Below, in pieces: positions 1-12,199 of a DNA stretch of 64,000 bases. Source of the stretch: Aselliscus stoliczkanus (taxonomy: Eukaryota; Chordata; Mammalia; Chiroptera; Hipposideridae); contig CM066728.1 in the NCBI GenBank assembly GCA_033961575.1, forward strand, positions 183,449,678 to 183,513,677, in the 5' to 3' direction. The notes beneath the pieces were generated by a model. It saw only the letters and a program-made list of their open reading frames with translations, was not told the origin of the DNA and ran no database searches. A program made the position numbers and the translations under genes. The first letter of the stretch is position 1, and each line of letters starts with the position of its first letter.

Positions 1-191
1 TGATAATTCTCAATAAAAGCTATGCGCTGACCCGATTCGGGGCTCAGTCTTCCTTGGCTGAGTCCCTTGGGCTCAGTCGTCTTTGGCCGAGTCCCTTGGT
101 CTTGCTCTTATCTTTCTTCTGTCTCTTGTTTTTCCTTAATCTGCGTCGCCCCTCTCGTGTCCCACTTCCCCTTGCCACGCAGGACGTGACA
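1..191 (+). mobile_element. Probable partial retroviral LTR (R-U5 end) cut by window edge
   Basis: An AATAAA poly(A) signal lies at 12-17, followed by a GC-richer stretch with an imperfect tandem pair of 29-bp units (about 40-68 and 69-97) and then a C/T-rich tract. The segment can be ended at a CA dinucleotide near 190-191, after which composition returns to the local AT-rich background. This is the order expected of the R-U5 end of an LTR on the plus strand. The left part is outside the window, so no TSD or TG start can be checked. The family is not recognised. Confidence 0.45.
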
Positions 192-984
192 ACTGCCCAA
201 GTTCAAAAACTTTCAAAATCCCCTCATTAAATAGCCCAGAATAACCCAAATATCTTCTAGACCCCATGAACTGTAGAATTCTAGGTAAGGTCACTTGAGC
301 AGCTTCTTACCAAGACTGATGGCTAAACTTGTCCTCTGTAGTTGCAGTGCTCTTTTGTTCTTTGTACCATGCCCAGGCCTTGCATATAATTTCCCTTAAC
401 TCCCACTCTTCTGGGATCAGTTGCCTACCTCAGTTTTCTCTCACACCTGAAGTGTTAATTATCCATTTTCATCACCACAGTTGCCCAGCAGCACTCTCTC
501 CACTGTACTTAAGATCACTGTTATTCATTTATCCTTTTAAGATGGTTGGAAGAGTCTTTCCTTTTTTAGAGGTGTTTCTTTTACAGGATGTAATACAGTT
601 GATTTAATTTTATTACTCAGCTTTCTTGAATAGGATTGTCTCAATGGAGTGACTCTTTCCTGTCAAAGGTACATAAGCAGTCTGGAATGGGAGGAAGGGC
701 ATAGGTTGGCTTAAATTCAAGTAAAATTTTATTTTACCTTTACCCAAAACTGCCTGTTAAATCTCATTCTTCACCTCTCAGTGACTGTTCTGTAGAGGAC
801 TGTGTTGTCACCCTGAATCTAACCACCTAGCATTGCCATTCTTTCTCAGCCAAGCCTCTCATACGTTTCCATTTGGTCTACAATTGGGAACAGGGCTTGG
901 GCCTTTCCCATAGGAAATATGATTCTTAGGAAAACTTTGGAAGACACCTAGTTATCTGATTAAGTTTCTGTATTCTGCAATTCT
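192..984. other. Unassigned non-coding stretch
   Basis: No repeat I can name and no coding signal. Open frames here are short and show no recognisable protein pattern. Confidence 0.5.
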
Positions 985-1230
985 TTTAAAAAATATTCTA
1001 TATTTTAAAATAGTTTTAGATTTACTAAACATGACAAAGGATAGTACAGATTTCTCATATACTCCTCACCCAGTTTTCCCTCTTGTTAATATCTTCCGTT
1101 AGTTGGGTACATCTGTCACAACTAAGGAACCAACAATGGTATCTTACTATTAACTAAATTCAAAAATTTGTTCAGATTTCACAAGTTCTGCAATTTTTAA
1201 GGAGATATTTTTTGCCAAGACCACAACAAA
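985..1230 (-). mobile_element. Old L1 fragment
   Basis: The sequence from the AGTTTTAGATTTAC motif through the run containing TCTCATATACTCCTCACCC resembles the antisense of 3' regions of old mammalian L1M elements. It is diverged with no visible ends. The assignment rests on recalled consensus sequence only. Confidence 0.4.
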
Positions 1231-2413
1231 TGTATGGGAGAATGTTGTCTTTCATATTTTAGACTCAGTTCTGCTCTTTTCAGGACAATGTGTGACAGTT
1301 AGTTGCTTGGTTGACAATTAATTATATGATTTTCTAAGTGTGTTAATTACCGGAGATGCTGAATAAAGAAGGCTCTGTTCTTGACCTCAAGGAGCTTATT
1401 GGTTGGGTGGTGGTGATCTTAAACATAACCTAGCAGTTTTTTTCTTTACTGTTTCTCTTCCTCCAATTTATACTCTATTTTATCCAGCATGGCAGTAGAT
1501 GTCCAGCTATGACCATCATCATAAGTTTGTCATTTTCTGCTGAGAGAGAAATACAATCACAAATTAAATATCACCTTCCTTAACAGATATTAAATTTTAC
1601 TCTGTTTAGTACATTTGCCAGTCGTTAGACAAATAAAAACAGCGTAAGATATATCGTATACCTTTTTTAGCTTGTTACCTAGGGTATTGTCGTATAACAA
1701 AAGACAGTGATACAAGGTAGCCTCAGTTAGGTCCAAACAATGCTGCCAACCAAGAAATTAGAAAATGAGACAATCACTCCTAGCTGGAACTGGCAGGTAA
1801 TGCTTCATGGAGGAAAGCTTCAAATCATGCCCAGAAATAAAACTGTACGTGCATATGGAGTTTTCAAGGGTTGAACTAGACCAGCCAAGTTCATTAAATG
1901 CCTTTCCCCTCCACCTTTTCTTTGGTGTTGCTCATTTTCTCATATTTCTTGCCTTTTTTACTTATCTGTGTGCCAAGACATTGCATTATGGTGAGCCATT
2001 GTTCATTTGTCATTAGCTGAATTAGAAGAAATGGTTTAGATGGATTAAGATGGACAGCAGCAGGCCATGACACCCTGAGAGTAAATAAATGTAACACAGT
2101 GGGTATGGAAATTATCCTGGTTGCTTCACTTCTCTGAATTCCAATGCTGGCCTTGAAATACTCCTATACCAGTGATTAACTGGCTGGTTGTCTGGATATT
2201 ATGCCGCAACGTGTACTGTTGGCCTAGAGTCCTAGCTCATGGTAGAAATTAACACTCATTCTTTATACTTCCTGATGTCCTCAAATGTTGTTTTACCCAT
2301 AGGATATAAATGGAGATTTTCTGTCAAAATTCTGTCATAATATTCTACATTTAGTTTTCTGATAGTTTTTGTCACATGGATTTTTATTTTTAAAATATAA
2401 ATGGCACATGAAT

Positions 2414-2416
<3 letters not shown>
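1231..2416. other. Unassigned non-coding stretch
   Basis: AT-rich sequence without identifiable genes. The overlapping 60-70 codon frames near 1.8-2.1 kb on both strands have no family signature. Confidence 0.5.

Positions 2417-2471
<55 letters not shown>
2417..2471. repeat. (TA)n microsatellite
   Basis: About 27 uninterrupted TA units, followed by TTCTG and a run of ten or more C. It creates a spurious poly-Tyr/Ile reading frame on the minus strand. Confidence 0.98.
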
Positions 2472-2473
<2 letters not shown>

Positions 2474-3029
2474 TGCCCCCCCCCCACCAAATGAGGTGAA
2501 TCCTTTAAAGGAAATGAAAATAAAAATTTCATAGGGTATAGGGGCAGAGAAAACGCTCATCACAGGCTCATCTGACAAGTCTCTTTCAAGAGCTTGTCCA
2601 CAGATTGAAGATTCACTCTTTGCTCAATTTGCATCCTTGGCCCAATAAATGTTTTATGACCTCCCTCTATGAGCACTCACAGCCAGAAGGAGGTAATGCA
2701 AAATTGATCTGTATATTAAAACTGCTGAGCCAAGCGGGCTTGCTCCTGGAATTACACTGATTATGTATTTGTGTGATTCAACAGGCCCTACCGAAACACC
2801 ATAGTACTTGAAAAGACACCCATCAGCTGCATTTTTTTATATACACGGTTTTTTTTCCTCCCCATCTTAACCCTATGGACCAACTTCTATATTCAGTTTT
2901 TTAAGTCCCCTTTGGGCTTATGAATAGCAGTAAATGTTTTCAGAAAAGATGATGCTTCACCCTTATGCTCCACAGTCTATTACTTCCAGAATACAAAGAA
3001 GGACACGGAGCTTAAAATAAAACACACAA

Positions 3030-3240
3030 GGGTTGTGGTCCCAGCTTCCCAATTTATTTGCTCTGTGGATTTGGGAAAATTATTTTATCTCTCTGGGCCT
3101 CATATTGGTATTTTAAAGTGGAGATAAGAACATCCACATACCCAAGTTATTGCAAATGTAATCTGTATAGCCAGGCTTTGGTTGTCTGTGAATATAAAAT
3201 GAGGTCCATTTCTTTTAGTATCCATGTTATGATGGTGAGT
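3030..3240 (+). repeat. MIR SINE fragment
   Basis: Contains the MIR core order in the sense direction: a tRNA-like left part, TTATTTTATCTCTCTGGGCCTC (the 'soon after logging on' C/T block) and then a GGAGATAAGAACATCC-type block. Diverged, and edges approximate. Confidence 0.5.
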
Positions 3241-3379
3241 TAATATTGGTATGATGGATCCCCTTAAAACATGCCCTAATTATTTCTGGAAATGACACCG
3301 GTTTCTCTTGTACATGGGCTAAGAACAAATTCATTCGAGTTCTTCATTCTGTCCTTTTTTGACAAGCTCCCAAGGTATT

Positions 3380-3800
3380 TATTTATATAACAACTATTTT
3401 TATTGAGTACCTATTTTGTGCTAGAAACTTTTCTGTGTATGGGTTGTGTGGTGAATGGGACAGACGAGGTTTTTGCTTTCATGAAAGTTATGGATGATGG
3501 CAGGTGGGGGCTGAGGGAGTCAGACAAAATAAAATAAATAATTACAGATAAGGGAAAATACTGTGAAGGAAATAAAACGGTGCGATCCATTGGCAAGCTA
3601 GTATAAGGGAACAATATTAGAGACGGTGATGTCAACTCTTCTCTGAGGAGTTGACATTTGAGCTAAGATCTTGGCAGAGAGGTAGAGCCTGCTAAGTGAA
3701 GATCAGAGGCAGAGGAAGAACATTCCAGGTTGAAGGAGCAATAAATGCAAAGTTCTGAGAAAAAACCATTGAGCTAGAGCAATCAAAGGAAGAGGCGTAT
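3380..3800 (-). mobile_element. L2 3' region, first segment
   Basis: Reads as the reverse complement of the L2 3' end: a 'gaggagttgacatttgagc' block near 3640 followed by an 'acattccagg...gcaataaatgcaaag' block near 3720-3750. It is interrupted on the right by an LTR and appears to resume after 4582. Confidence 0.6.
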
Positions 3801-4581
3801 CCTGGTCATCAATTCTGACACGTGGGTTTCTTCCCCACACCACCAAGCAAATTTTTGATACCAGCTGGGAATCTTACAATTCAACTCAATTCTGACCCTA
3901 TCTACCCAGAGATAGCATCAGATTCCACAGGGTACGTGTTGAGTCTCACAAGACTGCCACCTTGTTATCTGTGCTTCTGACTGACTTGCTATAAATCAGA
4001 GGTTCCCACAATCCCCTCCTTGGGTTCGATTAATTTGCTAGAAAGGCTTACAAAGCTCAGGAAATCAGTTTACTCACTAAATTTCCAGTTTATTACAAAG
4101 CATATCAAAGGATACAAATCAACAGCAGATGAGGAGATGCACGGGGCAAGGTATGGAGAAAGGGCAAGGAACTTCCATGCCCTCTCCTAGCGCACCCCTC
4201 TCCCTGAATCCCCACATGTGTAGCAGTCTGAAAGCTCTCGCTATGTTCTTTTGGGTTTGTATGGAGGCCTCATTACATAGGCATGTTGATTATATCATTG
4301 GCCACTGACAATTGTTTCAACCTCTAGCCCCTCTCCCCTCCCCTAGAGGTCAGGGTTGTAAGACTGAAAATTCCAACCCTCTAATCAATCACATGGTTGG
4401 TTCCTCTAGTCACCAGCCCTGGTCCTTACGTGACCTAGGGGCTTTCTAAAAGTCACCTCATTAGCAACGAAAGGCACCTTTGTCATGATCATCACTTATG
4501 AAATTCCAAGAATTTTGGGAGCTCTGTGCCAGACCTGGAACTAAGACCAAATATAAATTTCTTATTATAAATCACAGTATC
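3801..4581 (+). mobile_element. Ancient mammalian LTR inserted in L2
   Basis: A block ending in TTTCTTATTATAAATCACAG/TATCACAG with interior text (around 3985-4480) I recognise as a widespread old mammalian LTR: 'cagaggttcccacaatcccc', 'cattggccactgac' and 'aaccctctaatcaatcacatgg'. It sits between two halves of the same L2, which supports its being an insertion. Family name not assigned and edges approximate. Confidence 0.5.
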
Positions 4582-5790
4582 ACAGGGAAATGGAGCTGAA
4601 ACAGTGAGAAAGGGATAAAATGGTACAAACTGAGTCTGAAGTTGTGCAGGAACCTTATCATGTATGGCCTTGCAGGGCATTGGAGAATAATTAGAATAAT
4701 TGAAAGATATTGACATTTTTAAAACAGGTAAGCCACATGATCTAATTTACTTTTTAAAAAGATAATTCTGGCTGTTGGATGAGTAAAAATGTGGGTGTAA
4801 TGGTAGAAATTAGGAAAATATTTTGCTATTATTGTAGTCCAAGTAAGAGAAGATGTTGGCTGGCTTTGTTATGGAGGTAGAATTGGAGAGAGAGATATGA
4901 AGGATTTGAGATCTACTTTGATATAGAACCAATATGACTTGTTGACAGATTAGGTAAAGGGAAAAGGGAATTCAGAAGTGATGCCTAGGTGTTGTTGTTA
5001 TTTATTGACATGAGAAAGGAATAAAATAATATATATTTTTTTTTTGGTGGTGGCCAGGTGGTACAGTACAAACCATGAGTTTTGTTTTGTTTTTAATAAG
5101 CTATTCTTACATTTACTATTGGAGATGTCAAGCATTTAGATATATAATCTGAAATTCAGTGTTGAAAGAATGGTAGGAGATTTAAATTTGAGAGTTATGA
5201 AAATATTGGGATGTTGGAAAAGTCATCAAGTATTTTTTCTATGTTTTTCATTGCAAAAATGTATCATGATTTTTCCGACAACCCGATATATATGGCATTT
5301 AAAGCAATGGGTCTAGATGAGTTCTTTGAAAACATGAATGGGAGATAAAAGAAGAGGTGATAGGAGCAATCTTTAGGATATTCTAATATTTACAAGTTGG
5401 CTAGAGAAGAGGAGAAAGCAGATTGAGAGAGGGATAAATCAATGAAGGTGGGGGACAAATGAGATAATGTATGATGTCCTGGAATTCAAGAAAAAAAGTG
5501 TTTCAAAAAGTATTTGGGTAACATACTGCTGTGAAGTGAAGCAAGAAGAGACAGAGAAGAGATTATAAAATTTGGCAACATGGTGATCATTGACAAGATC
5601 TTGACAAGAGCTATTTCTCTGGAGTATGAGAGTGAAAACCCACTGAAGTGAGTTGAAAATAGGATGGGGGTTGAGGAAGTGGATATAGACAACTATTTTG
5701 ACACATTTGGCACTTGAGGGAAGTAAAGAAAGGAGATGCTTCTTGGAAGGATAGGAAATGTCCAGGAGGCTTTTTTGTTTTGCTGTTTTT
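4582..5790 (-). mobile_element. L2, second segment
   Basis: Continues the antisense L2 pattern of 3380-3800: 'atgtatggccttgcagggcattgg' type text near 4660, a 'gataattctggctgttggatgag' block near 4760, a 'gtagtccaagtaagag' block near 4835 and, after a MITE, a 'tggtgatcattgac' block near 5580. It is interrupted by the mariner MITE at 5206-5286. Confidence 0.55.
5206..5286. mobile_element. 81-bp mariner-type MITE
   Basis: Terminal inverted repeats of 21 bp at 5206-5226 and 5266-5286 (17 of 21 matching), flanked by TA dinucleotides at 5204-5205 and 5287-5288. This is the size and architecture of MADE1-like palindromic mariner derivatives. It lies inside the L2 and is therefore younger than it. 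Confidence 0.8.
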
Positions 5791-5799
5791 GTTTTCCAA

Positions 5800-8130
5800 A
5801 TGTTAGATCTAGAGCTTGCATGTTTGCCAATGTTAATAATCCTTGGAGAAGAAAAAATTCATGATTCTAAAGAGAGAGGGAATCATTCTCAAAGTGAAAC
5901 CTTTGAGAGGGCAAGAAAGGATGTCTGTAGAACACAGGTGCTTTGCCTGGCATCTGATAGACAGGGACTGGTCTTCAGTTGTAAATGAAGAGGAAGCAGA
6001 GGGTGTAGTTTCATTTGGGGGGACACTGAAGACAATTCCATTTTATTACTTTCATGATTTCAGTGGAGTACAAGTTATCATTTAAGAGTGAGCAGAGAAG
6101 AAGAAGGGTTTTGAAGGATTTAAGGAGAGAAGAGAAGATGTGAAATAGTCACCAAGGGGAGAGAGAATGTCCACTTATAAGGAAATGTACTGGTGTTGCC
6201 AGGCAGGCTTGAGTACCCTCTGAGAAAGAAATGAATTTAAAGGGAGACATGCTAGTTAAGGCGGGGTGCCTCTGCCTCTGTTGCAGCAAGGCCTGCTGAA
6301 AATATGCTCTCCACCCAGAGCTCTCCTGGTGATGGCTGCTGCCCCTGCTCTGGGAGGCTCTGTGATGACAGGGACTATTCCCTTTGCTGTTCTATTCCAA
6401 GCATAAAACCGGTACCCATGGAACAAGATCAGGCTGCAACTTTTAACCAAGTTTTATTCAAGGTTTGGATCTGTTAGAAGGAATCAATGATGATATGAAT
6501 GTAAAAGTATTCTGTGATATAGCTACTCTCAGAGTTCACGGGAGCATTTTCGGGGGAGGCCTGATGAGTATTTTGATGTCTATAAGCCAACTGGCTGCCA
6601 TGTGGTAGCAAGGGCCTTTCCAAAGAGAATGCCCTTGAGAGTTTGAGGACCAAGTACTTGAAGGCTCAGGGAGATGAAGACACTCATTCTCATCTAAGCC
6701 TAAATCCTATCTTCCAACACCCCATTTTCTGTCCCTAGGATCTTCCTCCTCCCAGGTTGACCGACAATACTAGTACCAGTTTTCTTTTGAAGAAAGTCTA
6801 TGTTAACCAAAATAGATGGAGTCTTCTTCAGTGGCCTGAATGAGATAATAATATCAGGGTATCTGGATTATTCTTTGTAAATACATGACATATAGAACAT
6901 CAATGGTCTAGTCCAATCACATACTTTAAAAGTCAACTAACAGTACTTCAAGGGGAAACCATATTGGTGTGTCCTTTCTATAGTTCTCTCCATCTCAGCT
7001 ACTCATATCCTATTTCAGCTGCCCAAGAACACACACAATTCCAATAAGCAGTAGTATTTCCTCAGTCTATACACAGCCCAGGAATAGTTTGCAGAAACAG
7101 GTTTTATGCAGGGCAATTTACATTGCCAAATAGAATTCATGGCAGTGAATAGTTTACATTTTTCCCTAAAAAAAATATGTCCTGCCTTTACATTTGCAGA
7201 ATTATGGCTCATTGAAGAGCCCCGCCTCCAAAATGGTTTCTGTTTCCTTCCACAAAGGTGAATTAAGATCTTCCTACAATGATAGATAACCACTATAACT
7301 TTTAAAAAGCAGTTTTCACAGGCCTCAAAAAAAGTCTAAGGGCTTTGCTAAGTGAATTTTTAAAAGCATATTTTTAATGTGTCTGGAACGTACCTGCAAT
7401 ATCATAGGGGCCCCATCTTATAAATTTTAAATTAAATCCCTAGGAGATATAGACTTTTGTTATAAGTTAATCATCTAGGGTTATCATACCTAGATTATAG
7501 GTACATACCTAGAGAACATGTAGATTCTTCTACCTATAATAATAATTACTATTTTCAGAACACAAAATAAATTAGTATAATGTATATTAGTATTTGTACA
7601 GGGACCTAAATTTGCATTATATACTGCATTTGTGCTACTTGATTAGCTCCTTTTCAGAAGCTTATTACTTCACTTTATTAAAAATTGGCAATTGGTATAA
7701 GATGGATTCATCTTGAAATTTTCCCAATGGATTTATTTATCAATTTGGTTTAATTTGGCTTCTAGCATGTATTAAAAATAATTAATTATAACAGTGAATT
7801 TTTATTACATCACTTTATTAAAAATAAATTCTTTGCCACAATGAGAATCCAATTTAGTTAAGTGTTTACACTGGTTGGATGATTAGAGTAGGGCCAGGGA
7901 AATAGAGAGTGAGACAGAAAGAGAGGGAAAAAGATTACAATAAATGACAGGAAAAACATAAAAGACTAGGTTATGGCTACAAAAAATCATAGACAAAAAA
8001 AAAAGAAGATATCTTAATGATTGGAAACAAGATGTAACTGCAAATAATGCACCAAAACTCAGGAATGCTGCATAAAGAATGTTGACTGTGAAAGAGAAAA
8101 TGTTGGCCTGTTGTAAAAAATGCCAATCTT
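5800..8130. other. Unassigned non-coding stretch
   Basis: The first 400 bp may be further L2-derived sequence (purine-rich, with GAGAGG-type blocks). I cannot assign the remainder. Short frames on both strands carry no recognisable domain. Confidence 0.45.
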
Positions 8131-8136
8131 TTTTCT

Positions 8137-8186
8137 ATTTATTCATTCATTTATTCATTCATTCACTCATTCACTCATCCATCAAC
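8137..8186. repeat. (ATTC)n-type microsatellite
   Basis: Imperfect TTTATTCATTCA/CTCATTCA repeats, degrading toward the right end. Confidence 0.9.
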
Positions 8187-8334
8187 TGTTTCATCATATT
8201 TAGATGAGAACATTGAAGAAATAATTGATGTCTAAATTCTGAAAAAAGTGGTAAAATAAACATAATATCTGGTTATATGTCTTGTCTTTTACAGCCATCT
8301 GCATACGTGACTAGTAATCACAATTAATCCTACC

Positions 8335-9795
8335 ATCTTAAAAAAGATCATGCCTATAAAACTATAAAACTCCTAGAAGATAGCATAGAAGATAACCTAG
8401 ATGACTTTTGGTATGGTGATGCCTTTTTATTTATTTTATTTTTATTTTATTTTATTTTATTTTATTTATTTTAGCTGAGCCATCCTGCCTCCTGTTGGCA
8501 GCTCATTGGCAGTTCAGCTCAGGCCGGGAATCAAACCAGCGGCCCTGTTGCTCAGAGCTCACACTCTTGAGCAAGCTCTTAACCAACTGAGCCACTCTGC
8601 CAGCCCTGGTGATGCCTTTTTAGATACAACACCAAAGACATGATCCATGGAAGAAATAGTTGATGAACTAGACTTCATTAAAATTAAAAACTTCACCTCT
8701 ATGAAAGACAATACCAAGAAAATTAGAAGACAAGCCACAGACTGGGAGAAAATATTTGCAAAGGACATATCTGATAAAAGACTTTTATCCAAAATATACA
8801 AAGAACTCTTAAAACTCAACAATTAGAAAACAACCAACCAACAACAAATGGGCCAAAGACCTTAATAAACACCTCACCAAAAGAAGATATACAGATGATG
8901 GCAAATAAGTGTATGAGGAAGTGCAGAATATATTCATCAAGGAAATGAAAATTAAAACAAGAAAGAGATATCACTGCACACCTGTTAGAATGGCTAAAAT
9001 CCAGAGCACTGACAACACCAAATGCTGGTGAAGATGTAGAGCAACAGGAATGGTAGTGACTATGGAAGACAGTTTGGCAGTTTTTTACAAAACTAAACTA
9101 CTCTTAACTGAAAGATTCAGCAATTACCTTTCTTGGTATTTACACAAAGGAGTTGAAAACTATGTCTGTGCAAAAACCTTCACACAACTGTTTATGGCAG
9201 CTTTATCCATAATTGACAAATGTTGGAAGCAACCAAAATGTCTTTTAGTAGGTGAATGGATAAATAAACTGTGGTACATCCAGACAATGAAATATTATTC
9301 AGCACTAAAAAGAAATGAGCTATCAAGCCATGAAAAGACATGGAGTAAAAATAAGAGCATATTATTAAATGAAATAAGCCAATCTGATAAGGTTACATAC
9401 TGTATGATTGCAACTGTATGACATTTGGAAAAGGTAAAATTATTGAGACAACAAAAACATTGGTGGTTGCAGAGTTTGGGGGTGGGGAGAGATGAATATG
9501 CAGAATGCAGAGGATTTTTACAGAAATGTAAGTGCTCTGTATGATATTATATTGATGAATATATGTCATTATACTTTTGTCCAAACCAATAGAATGTACA
9601 ACACCAAGACTGAACCCGAAGGTAAACTACTGGATGGTTATGATGTATGCATCCTTGGTAAAAAAAAAAAGTACTATTCTGCTGAGTGATGTTGATAATG
9701 AGGGAGGCTATGCATGTGTGTGGGGTAGGAATGAGAAATATCTATATCTTTAAATTTTGTTGTAAACCTAAAACTGCTCTAAAAAAAGAATCAGG
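8335..9795 (+). mobile_element. L1 3' fragment (ORF2 C-terminus and 3' UTR), split by a SINE
   Basis: Sense-strand text typical of the end of mammalian L1 ORF2: 'gacttcattaaaattaaaaac' (8671), 'aagccacagactgggagaaaatatttgc' (8733) and a frame at 9050-9421 with WYLHKGVENY and WINKLWYIQTMKYYSALKRN, matching the ORF2 C-terminal segment. A 3' UTR ends in 'gtaaacctaaaactgctctaaaaaa' near 9763. It is 5'-truncated and full of stops and frameshifts, so inactive. A SINE with a perfect TSD splits it at 8430-8606. Confidence 0.85.
8430..8606 (-). mobile_element. tRNA-headed SINE (monomer form) inside L1
   Basis: A perfect 16-bp TSD (TGGTGATGCCTTTTTA) flanks it at 8414-8429 and 8607-8622. On the minus strand the head carries an A-box-like TGGCTCAGTTGG and a B-box-like GGTTTGATTCCC, followed by a GAGCTGCCAACAGG block and an A-rich (TAAAA)n tail. 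It corresponds to the 5' half of the dimeric SINE at 48723-49080. Both the TSD and the L1 interruption are directly visible. Confidence 0.92.
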
Positions 9796-11512
9796 CCCTT
9801 AACCCAAAAATTTTATATTACTTTTGTTCTACTTGATGCATGGCTAATATGGCTACTGTGAAATTGATATGTGCTGATTCTAAGCTGATTCTAAAACACA
9901 CACTGCATTTTGAAGTCTTTATAATGATAAAAATATATATAAAATATCTCATTAACAATTTTTATGTGAATTATATTTTGAAATGGTATTATTTTGATAT
10001 AGTTAAATAAAATACATTATTAAAATTAATTTTACTAGTTTCTTTCAATGTGGCTACCAGAAATTTAAAATTACAAGTGCAGCTTAAATTTTATTCCCAT
10101 TGTAAAGCACTGCTCTAGACCATTCTACCCCCAAATAATGATAATTGTTGGAAATAATATAGGAAATGAAAACATACATACACAGATATTTAAGAAAGAT
10201 TATATGACTTTTAAAAAGTTATATACACATTTCCCAGATTAGAAGAATGTATAAATTTATTCTAATTTTGACCTAGAACCTTATTTCTTAGAAATTTTGT
10301 CATTCTGATTGCATTGACTTTTTTGCTTTTCTTTCCTAGTAAATTAATTGGACTTGTAAAATTTTTCTTTGATTTTTAATACATTGCCCCTTCCTTTCAT
10401 GTTATTATCTACTCTCTCACCTGTTTCAAGAGTTTGATAGTGACCCATATATGCCACTCCACATGGTAAATTCTGGGGATCCATTGAGAAACTATGATTC
10501 TAGAGTTTGATGTCAGTTTCTCACTGCTGAGTTGTTTAAAGCTTTCCACTCATATAGCCATCCCTCGGGCATTGCAGTTCTGTCTCTCTTACCACCAACT
10601 CCTCTCCCTCCATCCCTTTATCCTTTGTGGTGTATGTGCTTGTGTACTTTGGATTTTGTGGACTTTCAGAATGTGTGATATTTAAGAATGGAAACTAATC
10701 TAGGTTTTCCAAAGACATGGAACAAGTTATTAGGCAAATACTGGAGATTTTGTTAAATACTAGTCAGGAACCCTGTTATGTTTGAAATGAAGTAGCATCT
10801 AACGCTACTGACATGAATGAAGCTGACACTTTGATACAGAAAATGCACTGAATATAAATTTAAATATTAAAGAATAATGAGGTTATAAGAGCCTGAAAAA
10901 TTGCTTTTGCTTATGCCCAGTAGGAACTGTCATGAGCATGGAATTATGCAACTGTTACTGTGTCTCCAAAACATTACAAAAGTTTAATTGACAGTTAGTT
11001 GTGTAATTGGGTGGAAATATTTTGATGGCTTATTTACTTTTTCTATCAATTGAAGTCTTCATTTATTATTATGAAATATTTTTATATATTTATATAAGAA
11101 ACATACAAATTGAAACATTACTAACCTAAAAACATGTAAGATAGTATAGTCAATTTATAAATGTGGAAGGGTCTCGTAACTGTCCAAGAATGCTAAGATT
11201 CTTACTCTCTTATGTATTTTAGACAAAAACATAATTACAATTTATGATCACTTATATTTAGAATATCTATATACTATATGTGTATAATGGTCCATAAAAT
11301 AAGTGACAACATATGTTATAACACTATTGTCATATTTTCAATTCTACATCTTTATACTTATGAAATTAGAAGTTAATTTGAAGTTTTAATGAATGAAATA
11401 TTTACATGCAAATTTACTACATAGGCTTTCCATTTATATATGAGGTAATCAAATAATACAGTGAATGTTTAAACAAATAAAAAATTATTACAGTAAAAGA
11501 CACATTGCCATT
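9796..11512. other. Unassigned AT-rich non-coding stretch
   Basis: No nameable repeat and no coding pattern. Confidence 0.5.
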
Positions 11513-11994
11513 GGGCTGGCTGAGTGGCACGTTGGTTAAGAGTTGGCCTGGGACGCCAGCTCTGAGCAGCGGGGCCCTGGTTCGGATCCCACATATGAGG
11601 GCCAGTGACACTACTTTCTATAGCTAAGGTGGTGAACAACAGCTCCACCTGGTTGCCTCTATATCTAAGATGGCTTGCAATGGTGTGGGCTGCAGCTCCT
11701 GCTGCAGTGGGCTGCCATAAGCTACAGTGAGTGGCCAGCAACCAGCATGAGTGGCTAGCAGCCAGCGCGAGCTGCCAAGAGCCTCCGTGAGCAACTGTCC
11801 AGAGGCCGGTGACCGATTTGCCTCACCCGGGAAGAGCACAATGATAATACCAACATGGGCCAGTGAAGCAACGTCCTTCACAACTAGACTGAAGAACAAA
11901 AGGACAGCAACTTGTCTGTTCCCCTTCCCTGATTCCCCAACGCTGTTCCCCTCCCCTAATTCCCCAATAACATCTTTAAAAAAAAAAATTTTTT

Positions 11995-12042
<48 letters not shown>

Positions 12043-12043
12043 A
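11513..12043 (+). mobile_element. Long tRNA-headed SINE with (AAAT)n tail
   Basis: The head carries A-box-like TGGCACGTTGGTTAAG and B-box-like GGTTCGGATCCC, then the hallmark GGGCCAGTGACACT. A body of about 330 bp (copies of CCAGC.GCGAGCTGCC, CAACATGGGCCAGTGAAGC, CAACTAGACTGAAGAAC, CAGCAACTTGTCTGTTCCCC) ends in AATAACATCTTT and a long AAAT repeat. Similar long copies occur at 23316, 36606, 41316 and 54335. No convincing TSD was found for this one. Confidence 0.88.
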
Positions 12044-12088
12044 ATAGAAAGAAACAGTTGCCTTACTTGTTTAAAAAACATTAATCCA

Positions 12089-12199
12089 GGGCCGGCCAAG
12101 TGGCGCGGTGGTTAAGCGCTGGCCTGGGAAGCCAGCGGCCCCGGTTCGGTCCCACATATGAGGGCCAGTGACACTGCCCTCAAAAAAAAATAAAAAAAT
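12089..12199 (+). mobile_element. Short tRNA-headed SINE (head-only form)
   Basis: Perfect 16-bp TSD (AAAAAACATTAATCCA) at 12073-12088 and 12200-12215. It holds only the head, with A-box-like TGGCGCGGTGGTTAAG and B-box-like GGTTCGGTCCC, ends at GACACTGCCCTC and goes straight into an A-rich tail. The perfect TSD implies a young insertion. Confidence 0.93.

Noticed and set aside
9050..9421. 123-codon frame as a possible gene
   Set aside because: It is the remnant of the L1 ORF2 C-terminus within a truncated element.
11469..12002. Frames of 80-91 codons on both strands
   Set aside because: They lie in the long SINE; the same peptides recur at other copies (18.1, 36.8, 41.5 and 54.6 kb).
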